Below are positions 42,948 to 52,407 of a DNA stretch of 64,000 nucleotides, piece after piece (within the stretch, counting starts at the first letter, position 1; each line of letters opens with the position of its first letter). The stretch is from an uncultured Clostridia bacterium (lineage in GTDB: Bacteria; Bacillota; Clostridia; Christensenellales; Borkfalkiaceae): contig CALVLN010000002.1 in assembly GCA_944338165.1 (NCBI GenBank), positions 1-64,000 on the forward strand. Direction: 5' to 3'. The translations under genes and the position numbers were made by a program. Below the pieces are notes generated by a model that worked only from the letters and a program-made list of their open reading frames with translations, did no database searches and had not been told where the DNA came from.

Positions 42948-43432
42948 AGGGCGGCGATCAGCTCTTTCAGGATGCGGATATGCTCTTCCTCATCGAGGAG
43001 GATGCGCTGCAAAACGGCGGAGACGCGTTCGTTCTGCAAACTGCAGATCATCCTGCCGTACTGCGCGACCGCCATGCGCTCGCCGGCGAGGTCGATCTCG
43101 AGCATGCGGGGAAGTTCCCGCGAGCGATCGACGGCGCCCGCCGAATAAAATCCGACGGGATAGAGCGGGCAGTTGGCGTAGATGGGCGGCGCGCCCAGCT
43201 TGCAGATGAGCGTCGCCAGCACTTCAAGGTGGTGCATCTCCTCCCTTGCGATGCGCATGAGTTCCCGCCCTGCCTCCGCGTGGCCCGTCTCCCCGAGGAC
43301 GACCGCCTGGAAGACGTATTGCAGAATGGCATTCAGTTCCCCCGCCCGCCCCGCATAGGCGGGCGAGACGATACAGAGCGCGGCCCTGTCCTCCCCGATC
43401 CCCTCCAGCGAGGGATACGGCTGTTCCGTCAT
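42944..43432 (-). CDS. Ferritin-like diiron protein (162 aa)
   Basis: The four-helix bundle with two metal sites is visible: Glu in GELNAILQYVFQ, E-x2-H in AREEMHHLEVL, Glu in IDLAGERMAVAQY and E-x2-H in LDEEEHIRILKEL. This is the layout of rubrerythrin, bacterioferritin and related oxidases. There is no rubredoxin domain. The start MTEQPYPSLEG is set by AAGGAGGAAGTGCT. Iron storage or peroxide/oxygen defence is likely in an anaerobe. The exact subfamily is unclear. Confidence 0.8.
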   Translation of the reverse strand: MTEQPYPSLEGIGEDRAALCIVSPAYAGRAGELNAILQYVFQAVVLGETGHAEAGRELMRIAREEMHHLEVLATLICKLGAPPIYANCPLYPVGFYSAGAVDRSRELPRMLEIDLAGERMAVAQYGRMICSLQNERVSAVLQRILLDEEEHIRILKELIAAL

Positions 43433-43537
43433 AGCACTTCCTCCTTGCCCGTTTTTTATCATCGTATGCAGGGGCGCCCGCGTTTGCCCCACAGAGACGC
43501 CTCCATGTTACAACGTCCGCGCCGCGCGCTTGTCCCG

Positions 43538-43573
43538 CAAAAAAAAAGGCGCCGCGGAAGTTCCGCGGCGCCG
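43538..43573 (-). terminator. Terminator of the small Cys-protein gene
   Basis: GGCGCCGCGG and CCGCGGCGCC form a stem around a small loop, followed on the minus strand by nine T residues. Confidence 0.85.
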
Positions 43574-43581
43574 CCCTTTCG

Positions 43582-43734
43582 TTACGACTCCGATTCGTAA
43601 TAGCAATCCGACGACTGCGTGGGCGGCATGGTCTCGCCCTCGCCGACATAAATGGTGTTGATGACCTTGCCCTCGCCGTCGATCACGCGGTAGGCGCCCG
43701 TCTTCGGGCAGGTATCGCCGCAATGCAATCTCAT
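43582..43734 (-). CDS. Small conserved Cys-containing protein (50 aa)
   Basis: The frame reads MRLHCGDTCPKTGAYRVIDG, then EGKVINTIYVGEGETMPPTQ and an acidic SSDCYYESES end. Three cysteines (two of them in C-x3-C) suggest a small metal- or redox-active fold. AGGAGG stands 7 bases before the ATG, but inside a hairpin (see the separate entry). The frame is short but has normal codon use, a ribosome binding site and its own terminator. The function is unknown. Confidence 0.65.
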   Translation of the reverse strand: MRLHCGDTCPKTGAYRVIDGEGKVINTIYVGEGETMPPTQSSDCYYESES

Positions 43735-43736
43735 AA

Positions 43737-43782
43737 AAAAACCTCCTGTACCGATGAGATACCATCAGTATGGGAGGTTTTT
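43737..43782 (-). promoter_or_regulatory. Hairpin that encloses the ribosome binding site of the small Cys-protein gene
   Basis: On the minus strand AAAAACCTCC pairs with GGAGGTTTTT, extended inside by TAC/GTA, a T-G pair and GATG/CATC around a six-base loop. Seven U residues follow and abut the AUG. The structure therefore looks like a terminator after uppP while holding the Shine-Dalgarno sequence of the next gene in its 3' arm. Confidence 0.7.
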
Positions 43783-43797
43783 ATCCTTTTATGCAGG

Positions 43798-44634
43798 TCA
43801 GGCGGCTGCGGGGAAAATGCCGAGCACGTCCAGCCACAGGCAGGCGAGCGAAAGCAGCACGAGATACAAGCTGAACCACTTGAAATTGCCCTTGCCGATG
43901 ACCTTGAGCATGAATTTGATGGCAAGAAACCCGAATACGGCGGAGAAAAATACGCCGATGAGCACGCCGAGGAATCCGTTTACGCCCAGCGCCGTCACCG
44001 TCTCCGGCTCGTCGAACACGATGCCTTTGAGGCTGACCGCCACGCTCCCCAGGATGATGGGGATGCTCATGAGGAAGGAAAAGCGCGCCGCGTCCTGCGT
44101 CTTCGCGCCCGCGAGCGTGCCCGCGGCAATGGTGGAACCGCTGCGCGAGATGCCGGGAAAAAGCGCCACCGCCTGCATGACGCCCATGGAGACGGCATGT
44201 TTCCAGCCAAACGCCTGTTCCCGCTTCCTGCGGCGGACGCAGAGTTCGGCGAGAAGGAGGAGCAGCGCCGTCGCCGCAAAGCAGACGGCAAGGTATAAAA
44301 GCCCCTTTTCGCCCGAGAAGGCGGCGTCGATGCCATCCTCGAACAAAAGCCCCACGATCCCTGCGGGAATGGTGGCGACGATCAGCCACAAGAGCGGCGT
44401 GAACGGCTTTCTGAACAGGGCAAGGATGTCCTTCCAGAACACGAGGATGACGGCGAGCAGCGTCCCGAAATGGAGCATGATGTTGACGAACGTCATGCTG
44501 CCGCCGCCGAGGTCGTACCCGAGCATCCTTTGTAAAAGAACGAGATGTCCGCTGGAAGAAACGGGCAGGAACTCCGTGAGCCCCTGCACCGTACCCAACA
44601 CGACGGATTTCCAGATCATTTCCCAGATCGGCAT
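43798..44634 (-). CDS. uppP: Undecaprenyl-diphosphatase UppP/BacA
   Basis: This membrane enzyme recycles undecaprenyl pyrophosphate, the lipid carrier for wall precursors, and can give bacitracin resistance. It has 278 residues with about eight membrane segments. The two catalytic motifs are QGLTEFLPVSSSGHL (residues ~17-31) and FPGISRSGST (~159-168). It starts 29 bases after the PrsA-like gene and may be co-transcribed with it. Confidence 0.95.
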   Translation of the reverse strand: MPIWEMIWKSVVLGTVQGLTEFLPVSSSGHLVLLQRMLGYDLGGGSMTFVNIMLHFGTLLAVILVFWKDILALFRKPFTPLLWLIVATIPAGIVGLLFEDGIDAAFSGEKGLLYLAVCFAATALLLLLAELCVRRRKREQAFGWKHAVSMGVMQAVALFPGISRSGSTIAAGTLAGAKTQDAARFSFLMSIPIILGSVAVSLKGIVFDEPETVTALGVNGFLGVLIGVFFSAVFGFLAIKFMLKVIGKGNFKWFSLYLVLLSLACLWLDVLGIFPAAA

Positions 44635-44663
44635 ACCTGTCTGTTCCTTTTTTGATTTTTTAT

Positions 44664-46718
44664 TTACGACTGCTGAGAACTTGCTGCCGCATCCGCCTCA
44701 AGGTAGAGATCCTCGTAACGGTCCTCGTAGACGGTGACGCAGGCAGAATAACTGTTGGTGATGCGCGTCTGCACTTCCGTTGCGTACCCGTCCACCGTCG
44801 CATCCTTGAGTGCCTCGTAATAGAGGTTGGAGAAGCTCCCCTCCCGCCCGATATCGGAAAAATCAAAGGTGTAAGGGTCGTTGCCCTGATAGGTGAACGT
44901 GCAGTACATGATGTGCCAGCCGTAATCGGAAGGCGCGACGGTATACGTGCCGACGCCGCCCGCGATCGCCGCCTTTGCCGCATACTCAAATTCCTTGACG
45001 AAGGAGGTATCGTAAGCGGAGACCGCGTAGCCGAGATAGCTGTTGAGGCCGGCCGTATCCGTATTGTAAGCGAAGGAAAGCTCGTTGACGGCGGACATTG
45101 CCTTGTTGACGTCCGTGCCCGCGACGAAGGTATCGTTTGCGGAATACCCGTCGAGCTGCACGCTGCCCGTATAATAGAGGAACTTGGAATAATCGACGGT
45201 ACCGTCCGCCTTGTAGAAGCTGTCCGCGCTCTGGCTGAAATAATCCTGCGTGTAGCTGCCGCGGTTGACGGTAAGGCCCTGCGCCTCGAGATACGATTCG
45301 AAGGTATCCACAAACTCTTCCACCGAGATCTTGTTCGGCTTGAGCGTATACGTCTTCTTCTCCTCGTCGTAGCTGACCGAGCCGTTGTATGCGTAATCGC
45401 CGACGTAATTTTTCAGCGGCTCATACTTGCTGTTTTCGCCCGCGGAAAGATTGTCCTCAAAGAAATAATACTTTCCGTCGTCGCGCGTATAGGAATAATC
45501 GGTATCGCCCGTGAACCACGTCTCGCGCTGATCGGTCGCCTTGACGTTGGCGAGCAGCTCTGCGCGGTAAACGAAGGCATCCCCTTCCTTGGCCGTGGTT
45601 TTGTAGTTGGTCAGAAGGCTGCTCTGCGTCGTGGAGAACGGGAGCAGGATGTTAATGACGAACCCGTACGTCTCCTCGGGCGCGGTGAGCACGAAAGAGG
45701 TATCCGACACGGCGTCGAGCGCTTCCTCGAGCGCGGTGGAATCGCTGAATTCCTGCTTCTGCGATTCAAGCGTCGTCTCGTATTTGTTCGTCACGTAATC
45801 CTGCGTGAGCGCTTCTTCCGCGCGCGCCTCGTAATATTCGGTGAGTTTGGCGAGCAGCGCGTCCTCATAGGCGGCCGCAAGCTGCAGCTGATAATAGGAA
45901 AGCGTTTCAAACTCGCTTACGTCCTCCCCTTTCTCGAGCAGCCCGTTGGCGATCAGGCTGGAGAGGAAGGTGTTGTACGCCTTGAGGCGGGTGGACGGCG
46001 TGGAGTTCTCCACCGTCTCATACGAGCCGCACTGCGCCGCCGCATTTTTGCCCGTATACACGCGGTATGCGGGGTCGTAATAGTCTTCGTTCTCCGTACC
46101 GACGCCCGTGGGGACGGTGCGGACGGTGACGCCCGTCGATTCCTCTTCCGAGCGGATGATGCTCTCCTCCTGCGCGTCGAGCGAATTGTTGAGGCTGACC
46201 TTGATCGCGTATTCCGCTTCCGCCTTCTCCTCGTCGGTGAGGAAATACCCGACGGTCGCGATCGCACGCGCGTTGTCGTCCTCATACTCCGCCTCGCAGA
46301 GCTTTTTATACGCGTCCGCCGAATAGGTCATTCCCTCATAAGAACCCGCCTCCAAGAACTCGACGATCGCATACTGGAGCATGAGGTCGTGATTGACGAG
46401 GTTGTTCTTGACCTGATTGAACGCCGCTTCGTAGGTATAGCCGTAACTCTGCACGTACTGATATCCGTAGCTTAAGAACCCGGACACGAGGTCGCGCTTG
46501 AGGATGCTCGCGGGACGGATGACGTCTGCATACGCGGCGTATTCGCCGCCCGATGCAAAGTCTTCGCCCTCGCTGATGTCCACCTCGGCGATGACCTGTG
46601 CCATATCCCTTTCGGAATTCGTCGTCACGAGGTCGCACCCCGCGAGCATGCCACAGGCAAATACCGCCGCAAGAGAGACGGCTGCGGCTTTTGCCGCCGT
46701 TTTCTTCTTGAATTTCAT
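44664..46718 (-). CDS. PrsA/SurA-like foldase lipoprotein (684 aa)
   Basis: The signal peptide ends in GMLAGCDLV, a lipobox. The mature part is largely helical and acidic, with SurA_N-like segments, and a parvulin-like signature (YTVAPSDYGWHIMYC, near residue 600) marks a peptidyl-prolyl isomerase domain. At 684 residues it is longer than typical PrsA (~300). It follows mfd on the same strand, a common order in Clostridia, but has its own promoter. Folding of exported proteins at the outer face of the membrane is the likely role; the giant surface proteins of this genome are possible clients. Confidence 0.8.
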   Translation of the reverse strand: MKFKKKTAAKAAAVSLAAVFACGMLAGCDLVTTNSERDMAQVIAEVDISEGEDFASGGEYAAYADVIRPASILKRDLVSGFLSYGYQYVQSYGYTYEAAFNQVKNNLVNHDLMLQYAIVEFLEAGSYEGMTYSADAYKKLCEAEYEDDNARAIATVGYFLTDEEKAEAEYAIKVSLNNSLDAQEESIIRSEEESTGVTVRTVPTGVGTENEDYYDPAYRVYTGKNAAAQCGSYETVENSTPSTRLKAYNTFLSSLIANGLLEKGEDVSEFETLSYYQLQLAAAYEDALLAKLTEYYEARAEEALTQDYVTNKYETTLESQKQEFSDSTALEEALDAVSDTSFVLTAPEETYGFVINILLPFSTTQSSLLTNYKTTAKEGDAFVYRAELLANVKATDQRETWFTGDTDYSYTRDDGKYYFFEDNLSAGENSKYEPLKNYVGDYAYNGSVSYDEEKKTYTLKPNKISVEEFVDTFESYLEAQGLTVNRGSYTQDYFSQSADSFYKADGTVDYSKFLYYTGSVQLDGYSANDTFVAGTDVNKAMSAVNELSFAYNTDTAGLNSYLGYAVSAYDTSFVKEFEYAAKAAIAGGVGTYTVAPSDYGWHIMYCTFTYQGNDPYTFDFSDIGREGSFSNLYYEALKDATVDGYATEVQTRITNSYSACVTVYEDRYEDLYLEADAAASSQQS

Positions 46719-46786
46719 ATCCTGCTTTCTCCGAACTGTTTTGTACCGATTAGACTGCGGGGAGCCCCCCGCGCTATACTTCTTCT

Positions 46787-46815
46787 ATTATAACCGATTT
46801 TGCCGATTCGTGCAA
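46787..46815 (-). promoter_or_regulatory. Promoter of the PrsA-like gene
   Basis: On the minus strand TTGCAC and TATAAT have a 17-base spacer. The leader of about 60 bases carries a hairpin, GCGGGG/CCCCGC. Confidence 0.75.
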
Positions 46816-46831
46816 ATCTTTTTCGCATGAA

Positions 46832-49800
46832 TCAGGCAAAAGTTGCGGCAAATTTCAGAAATTTTGTCATTTGCACCATCGTCCTGCCGCCGTCGGCCTG
46901 CGCAGGGAAGCGAACGACGGGCGCGCGCGTCATATCCAGGCTCACGTGGCCGTTGAACCGCTCGAGCGCCGCCACGATGCGGCGGTCGGAAAGCGTGGCA
47001 AGATCGGGAAATTCCAGCGCGCCGCCCTTCTGCCCCACGGAGACCTTGCGCACGCCGAGTTCCGCGGCATAATTTTTCAGCACGGCGATGACGAGCAGGC
47101 TGCGCGTCTCCAGCGGAAGCGGACCGTATGCCTCTTCCATGGACGCGTATACCCGCTTGTAATCGGCGGGCGTGCGGATCTCGGCGATCTGTTTGTAGCA
47201 GTCCATCCTGCCCGCGGGCGACTCCACATACGCTTCGGGGATGTACGCCGTCGTCTTGATGTCGAGGTCGCACACGTTCTGCACCCTGCCGGTGAGTTCT
47301 TCCTTTAAGAGTTTGGCATACAGTTCGTAGCCGACTCGATCCATATGCCCGTGCTGCTCGGCGCCGAGCACGTTGCCCGCGCCGCGGATCTCGAGGTCGC
47401 GCATGGCGATCTTGAACCCGGAACCGAGCTCCGTGAACTGCATGATGGCCTTGAGGCGTTCGGCGGCGTTCTGCGTCATCACCCGCTCCGGCTTGTAGGT
47501 AAAATAGGCATGCGCGAGGCGGTTGCCCCGCCCCACCCTGCCGCGCAGCTGATAGAGCTGGGAGATGCCGAGCCGGTCGGAATCGATGACGATGAGCGTG
47601 TTGGCGTTGGGCAGGTCGATGCCGTTTTCGATGATGGTGGTGGTGACGAGAATGTCGTATTCGCCGCGGTAGAACCCAAAGACGTTGGCTTCCAGCGCGG
47701 CTTTGTCCATGCGCCCGTGCGCGACGCAGATGCGCGCTTCGGGGATGATCTCCTGCATGCGCCGCGCAAACGCGTGGATGCTCTCCACGTGATTATAGAG
47801 CAGAAAGATCTGTCCGCCGCGGGCGATCTCGCGCACGGCGGCGTCGCGGATGAGCGTCTCCGTCTCCTCGGCAACGTACGTCTGCACGGGCAGGCGCGCG
47901 TGCGGAGGCGTCTGGATGGTGGAGATATCGCGGATGCCGGAAAGGGACATGTGGAGCGTACGGGGGATGGGCGTCGCCGTCATGGTGAGGCAGTCCACGT
48001 CCCGCTTGTAATTTTTGATCTTTTCCTTGTGCTCGACGCCGAACCGCTGCTCCTCGTCGAGGATGAGAAGCCCGAGATCGCGGAACTTCACGTCGGCGGA
48101 AAGCAGCCTGTGGGTCCCGACAATGAGGTCGACCTCCCCCTTTGCGAGCGCGGAAAGTATTTTTGTCTGTTCGGCCGCCGTCTTAAAGCGGTTGAGAACG
48201 GCGACGCGCACGCCGAATTCCTTCATGCGGGCCTGCGCCGTCTGAAAATGCTGCTCGCTTAAAACGGTGCTCGGACACATGAGCGCCGCCTGCCTGCCTG
48301 CGAGGATGCACAGGTATGCCGCGCGAAGCGCCACCTCCGTCTTGCCGAAACCGACGTCTCCGCACAACAGGCGATCCATCACCTTGGGCGAGCACATGTC
48401 CGCCCTGATCTCCTCAAACGAGGTGAGCTGATCGGGCGTCTCCTCGTACGGGAACGCCGCCGCGAACTCATCCATCAGATCGGGATAATCGGGGAAGACG
48501 TATCCCTTCTGTTCCTGCCGTTCGGCGTACAGCTGTTTTAAGTCGAACGCCATCTTTTTCAGCGAGGCGCGCACGCGTGCCTTGACGCGCTCGAATTCGC
48601 CCCCGCCGATCTTGGACAGCGCCGGATCCTCCTCCCCCATGTATTTGGAAAGGACGTCCATCTGCTCGACGGGAACGTAGAGCATATCGCCGTCCTTATA
48701 GGCGAGCGCGACGTATTCCTTGGTGCCGTCCGTCGTCTCGATGCGCTGCATGCCCGTGATCCTGCCCACGCCGTACGTCTCGTGCACGGCATAGTCGCCC
48801 ACTTCCGGCGCGAGGAAGAGATCGCCGCGGCGCCGGCGGATACGGCGGCTGCCCGCCGCTTTGGGGAAAAGATCCGCCGTGCCGATGACCGCAAGCTTGC
48901 ATTCGTGCAGCAAGAACCCTTTGGGAAGCGTCTCCTCCCGCACGCAGATGCCGCGCATCGCAGACAGCGTGCCGGGCAAGGGCGTCACGGGGAGATAGTT
49001 TTCCTGCAGGGCTTCCCGCACCTTCTGCGCGCGCTCGGGCGTCCCGCACCAAAGCATGACGCGATACCCCGTCTTGCTCCACGCCTTTAAGTCGGTGATG
49101 AGATCGGGCATGTTGTTGAGATAGCGCGCCGCCGGCACCGACGTAAAATTGTAAATTTTAAGCGGATTGAAGAAATATGCCTGCCCGGCGAACGTCTGCA
49201 GGGCGAGCGCGGGGAAGGAAGTCACGTTGGAAAAGAAATCGTCGCGGTCGACGTACTGGCGCAGGGAAAAGCGCATGGCCTCTCCCCCTTCGCGCAAGGC
49301 GGCAAACCGCTCGCCGTGCTCCCGATAGATGCCGTCCAGTTTATCGCGGATGAGTTTGCATTCGTCAAAGACGAGGAGCGTATCGTCGCCGAGCAGGGAA
49401 AAGAGGTCGCAGGAATCCTCGCACAGCGGGAGGACGTAATCGTTCCCCGGCTGCGCAAGCACTTCCCCCGCGATCGCCTGCATGCGCGCATATGCCGATG
49501 CGGAGGGGGCATGTCTGAGTTCATCGGCGAAGGTCTCGGCGATCTCCTGCCTGTCACGCTCGGTCGGGCAGACGTCGCTCGCCGCCACGATCTCAAGGCT
49601 GCCGAGCACGGGCAGACGTTCCCCCGTCACCTCGTCGTACGGCTTGATCGATTCCACCTCGTCGCCGAAAAAGTCGATGCGCACGGGGTGCTCGCAATTG
49701 ACGGGATAAATATCCAGGATATCGCCGCGCACGGCAAACGAGCCCCGGGCTTCGGGAGAATATTCGCGGACATACCCCGCCTCGACGAGCGCGGAAACCA

Positions 49801-50224
49801 GCGCGGAAAGCGCCGTTTCCTTTCCCGTCTCCAGATGAAAACTGCGGACGCGGCGCGGGACGAGCTGCACCGCCGCCTCCACGTCGCAGACGAGCACGTC
49901 CGCCCCCGTCTGCCATTCGTAAAGCGCGTTGATGCGCTTAAACAGCGCATCCTTGGAGAGCGCCCTGCGGTAGAGCAGGACCTCGTCCTTGGCGGAAAGC
50001 AGCGCCACTCGCTTGCCGGAAAGCGCGGCGATGCTCTCCCGCGCCCGCTGTGCCGAAAGCGCGTCCGCCGTGATATAGACAAGGCGGCGGGAACAGCAGG
50101 CGGCGATGAGGTATTTGAGCTCGTCGGACACGCCAAAAACCGCCGCGGAAAGCCCGCGGCGGACGTCCTCTCCCAGAAGGGGATACTCCCCGCCGATTTG
50201 TTCAAAGGTGAAAAAACCGTTCAT
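46832..50224 (-). CDS. mfd: Transcription-repair coupling factor Mfd
   Basis: Mfd removes RNA polymerase stalled at DNA lesions and recruits UvrA. The protein has 1130 residues, the normal length. UvrB-like N-terminal domains (residues ~1-350) are followed by the RNA-polymerase-interacting domain (VGDYAVHETYGVGRI, near 500), the SF2 translocase with GDVGFGKTEVALRAA (Walker A, near 650) and LLILDEEQRFGVEHKEK (DEEQ box), the RecG-like TRG part, and the C-terminal D7 domain. Its start overlaps the pth stop by 4 bases. Confidence 0.97.
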   Translation of the reverse strand: MNGFFTFEQIGGEYPLLGEDVRRGLSAAVFGVSDELKYLIAACCSRRLVYITADALSAQRARESIAALSGKRVALLSAKDEVLLYRRALSKDALFKRINALYEWQTGADVLVCDVEAAVQLVPRRVRSFHLETGKETALSALVSALVEAGYVREYSPEARGSFAVRGDILDIYPVNCEHPVRIDFFGDEVESIKPYDEVTGERLPVLGSLEIVAASDVCPTERDRQEIAETFADELRHAPSASAYARMQAIAGEVLAQPGNDYVLPLCEDSCDLFSLLGDDTLLVFDECKLIRDKLDGIYREHGERFAALREGGEAMRFSLRQYVDRDDFFSNVTSFPALALQTFAGQAYFFNPLKIYNFTSVPAARYLNNMPDLITDLKAWSKTGYRVMLWCGTPERAQKVREALQENYLPVTPLPGTLSAMRGICVREETLPKGFLLHECKLAVIGTADLFPKAAGSRRIRRRRGDLFLAPEVGDYAVHETYGVGRITGMQRIETTDGTKEYVALAYKDGDMLYVPVEQMDVLSKYMGEEDPALSKIGGGEFERVKARVRASLKKMAFDLKQLYAERQEQKGYVFPDYPDLMDEFAAAFPYEETPDQLTSFEEIRADMCSPKVMDRLLCGDVGFGKTEVALRAAYLCILAGRQAALMCPSTVLSEQHFQTAQARMKEFGVRVAVLNRFKTAAEQTKILSALAKGEVDLIVGTHRLLSADVKFRDLGLLILDEEQRFGVEHKEKIKNYKRDVDCLTMTATPIPRTLHMSLSGIRDISTIQTPPHARLPVQTYVAEETETLIRDAAVREIARGGQIFLLYNHVESIHAFARRMQEIIPEARICVAHGRMDKAALEANVFGFYRGEYDILVTTTIIENGIDLPNANTLIVIDSDRLGISQLYQLRGRVGRGNRLAHAYFTYKPERVMTQNAAERLKAIMQFTELGSGFKIAMRDLEIRGAGNVLGAEQHGHMDRVGYELYAKLLKEELTGRVQNVCDLDIKTTAYIPEAYVESPAGRMDCYKQIAEIRTPADYKRVYASMEEAYGPLPLETRSLLVIAVLKNYAAELGVRKVSVGQKGGALEFPDLATLSDRRIVAALERFNGHVSLDMTRAPVVRFPAQADGGRTMVQMTKFLKFAATFA

Positions 50225-50784
50225 CCGTTATACCGGCACATGACCTTTTCTACGTCCTCGCCCGAGGCGAGCGCAAGCGCCGCCTCCGCCGCGCGCGTAC
50301 AGGCGGCGGAAAAGAGCCCGTAATCCTCGCTCTTCACGTTGCAGAGCACGTAGTTGATGATGGGAATGTTGACCTCGGGGTCGCGGATGCCGATGCGGAT
50401 GCGCGCAAATTCGCTGCATCCGGTCTCGGCGATGATCGAACGCATGCCGTTGTGCGTCCCCGCGCTTCCCGCAGGGCGGATGCGGACATGCCCTTTGGGG
50501 AGGTCGTAATCGTCGTAAATGACGACGAGCTCGGAAGGCGACAGCTTATACTTGTTCATCAGCTGTTTGACCGCCCTGCCCGAGGCGTTCATATACGTCA
50601 CGGGGCGGGCGATGAGGATCTTTTCGCCGTTCACGTACGCCTCGGCGACGCTCGCCTCGCATTCCTTTTTTTTGAATTTGACGCCAAGTTTTACCGCAGC
50701 GTCCCCCGCTGCGAGAAACCCCATGTTATGAAAGGTCCTGGCATATTTTTCCTCGGGGTTGCCGAGGCCGACGATGAGAAACAT
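50221..50784 (-). CDS. pth: Peptidyl-tRNA hydrolase
   Basis: The enzyme frees tRNA from peptidyl-tRNAs that drop off the ribosome. It has 187 residues. VGLGNPEEKYARTFHNMGF carries the catalytic His, YMNASGRAVKQLM the substrate Asn and VIYDDYDLPKGHVRIR the catalytic Asp region; SAGTHNGMRSII is the third family motif. GAGGTGTAAT precedes the ATG. It forms a unit with mfd, as in many Bacillota. Confidence 0.95.
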   Translation of the reverse strand: MFLIVGLGNPEEKYARTFHNMGFLAAGDAAVKLGVKFKKKECEASVAEAYVNGEKILIARPVTYMNASGRAVKQLMNKYKLSPSELVVIYDDYDLPKGHVRIRPAGSAGTHNGMRSIIAETGCSEFARIRIGIRDPEVNIPIINYVLCNVKSEDYGLFSAACTRAAEAALALASGEDVEKVMCRYNG

Positions 50785-50812
50785 ATTACACCTCGCATGC
50801 GGCGCGTCCCGT

Positions 50813-50856
50813 ACAAGAAAATACCGCCGCCGTAATCACATCCGGGCGGCGGCGTT
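50813..50856 (-). terminator. Terminator after prs
   Basis: CCGCCGCC and GGGCGGCGG form a GC-rich stem with a long loop, followed on the minus strand by TATTTTC. The weak T run makes the call moderate. Confidence 0.55.
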
Positions 50857-50871
50857 CTTCCTTGGAAACGT

Positions 50872-51825
50872 TCAGTCGTAGATCTTCGACATCGGCTTAT
50901 CGAGGTACACGTTCTCGATCGCCGCGGCAAACATATCCGCGACCGTGAGCACCTTGATCTTAGGCAGCATTTTTTCGGGCGGGAGATGAATGGTGTCGAG
51001 CACGACGAGCTCCTTGATGGGCGATTTTTCCAAACGCTCCATCGCGGGGCCGGAAAAGACGGCGTGCGTGCAGCAGGCGTAGATCTCTTTGGCGCCCTTG
51101 TCCGCAAGCGCCTGCGCGCCCTGGACGATGGTCCCCGCCGTATCGATCATGTCGTCGACCATGAGGCATTTCTTGCCCTCGACGCTGCCGATGATGTTCA
51201 TGACTTCCATGACGTTCGCCTTGGGGCGGCGTTTGTCGATGATCGCCATCTGGCAGTTCAGCCGCTCCGCCACCTTTCTGGCGCGGTTGACCGAGCCGAC
51301 GTCGGGGGATACGACGATGTATTCTTCGCTGCCGTGGATCTTATCGGCAAAATAATTGTAAAGGGTGGGCCCGCCGAGCAGATTGTCCACGGGGATGGTG
51401 AAAAAACCCTGGATCTGCGCCGCGTGAAGGTCCATGGTGAGCACGCGGTCGGCGCCCGCCGTGGTAATGAGGTCGGCGACGAGTTTTGCAGTGATGGGAT
51501 CGCGCGAGCGCGCCTTTCTGTCCTGACGCGCATAGCCGAAATACGGCATGACCGCCGTGATGCGCCCCGCCGAGGCGCGCTTTGCCGCGTCGATCATGAT
51601 GAGAAGCTCCATCAGATTGTCGTTGACGGGCGAAGAGGTGGACTGGATGATGAACAGGTCTCTCCCGCGGACGGTCTCGGCGATGTGCACGCTCGTCTCG
51701 CCGTCGGAGAATTTACCGACCTCCACGTCGCCGAGCGCCGTGTTCAGCTTTTTGGCGATCGCCTCTGCCAAAGGACGGTTCGAGTTCCCTGCAAACAGTT
51801 TGATTTCGTTTCCGTGTGTGATCAT
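50872..51825 (-). CDS. prs: Ribose-phosphate pyrophosphokinase
   Basis: The enzyme makes PRPP for nucleotide, His and Trp synthesis. The start [14 protein letters not shown] gives 317 residues, the usual length; AGAGGAAACGG is the ribosome binding site and a promoter upstream excludes the longer frame. Motifs are [23 protein letters not shown] (ATP flexible loop), [12 protein letters not shown] and the PRPP loop [10 protein letters not shown]. It is transcribed alone. Confidence 0.97.
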   Translation of the reverse strand: MITHGNEIKLFAGNSNRPLAEAIAKKLNTALGDVEVGKFSDGETSVHIAETVRGRDLFIIQSTSSPVNDNLMELLIMIDAAKRASAGRITAVMPYFGYARQDRKARSRDPITAKLVADLITTAGADRVLTMDLHAAQIQGFFTIPVDNLLGGPTLYNYFADKIHGSEEYIVVSPDVGSVNRARKVAERLNCQMAIIDKRRPKANVMEVMNIIGSVEGKKCLMVDDMIDTAGTIVQGAQALADKGAKEIYACCTHAVFSGPAMERLEKSPIKELVVLDTIHLPPEKMLPKIKVLTVADMFAAAIENVYLDKPMSKIYD

Positions 51826-51897
51826 GTTCCGTTTCCTCTTGATCCTCTTTCGTTTTTGTTCGGACAAGTTCCCGCAATGCGGCGGGAAACAGCTTCT

Positions 51898-51926
51898 ATT
51901 GTACCTTCTTTTGCCGTTTAAGTCAA
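51898..51926 (-). promoter_or_regulatory. Promoter of prs
   Basis: On the minus strand TTGACT and TACAAT have a 17-base spacer. The leader contains a TTCCCGC/GCGGGAA hairpin immediately after the expected start. Confidence 0.75.
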
Positions 51927-51972
51927 TCGTTTCGGCGGCGTATTTGCGTTTTCTCCCCCACATTTTTCCGCG

Positions 51973-52407
51973 TCACGGGGCGGGAAGAAACCGCTTGAGC
52001 CAGGAAAGATCGAGCGACCATTCGGGAACGCGGTTGCGGCGCGCGTGCGCCTCGTTCGCCTCCCCCAGCGCCTTGCGGTATTCGGCATAACTGACACCGT
52101 TCACCTTCATGTAATGCGCCGCGGCGGCCGCTTCGTCCCCCTTCAGCTGCGTGCGCCCGATGTGGATGACGCTGTGGCAGAGCGGACAGACGGCAATGAC
52201 GTCCTCAAGCTTCTGGATGCCGCGCGCTTCGTCGTACGACCAGCGCTCGTGTGCGTGAAGCCGCCCCGCGGCGCCGCAGATCATACAGCGCCCCTTTGCC
52301 CGCGCATAGGCGTCTCTGCGCACGGCGTCCCACTGCCCGCGGCTGAGGATGCTGCGCAGGTTGAAATACCAGCATCCGTCGGGAACGAGTTCAAATTCCA
52401 GTTTCAA
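51973..52407 (-). CDS. HNH-type zinc-binding protein (144 aa)
   Basis: C-x2-C (GRCMICGA), LHAHERWSY and C-x2-C-H (VCPLCHSVIHIG) with a final His form a zinc-stabilised HNH nuclease-like fold between residues ~38 and 84. The N-terminus (ELVPDGCWYFNLRSIL) and C-terminus match small stand-alone HNH proteins common in Bacillota. The start overlaps the malic enzyme stop by 4 bases. DNA cleavage is the family activity; the cellular role is unknown. Confidence 0.78.
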   Translation of the reverse strand: MKLEFELVPDGCWYFNLRSILSRGQWDAVRRDAYARAKGRCMICGAAGRLHAHERWSYDEARGIQKLEDVIAVCPLCHSVIHIGRTQLKGDEAAAAAHYMKVNGVSYAEYRKALGEANEAHARRNRVPEWSLDLSWLKRFLPAP

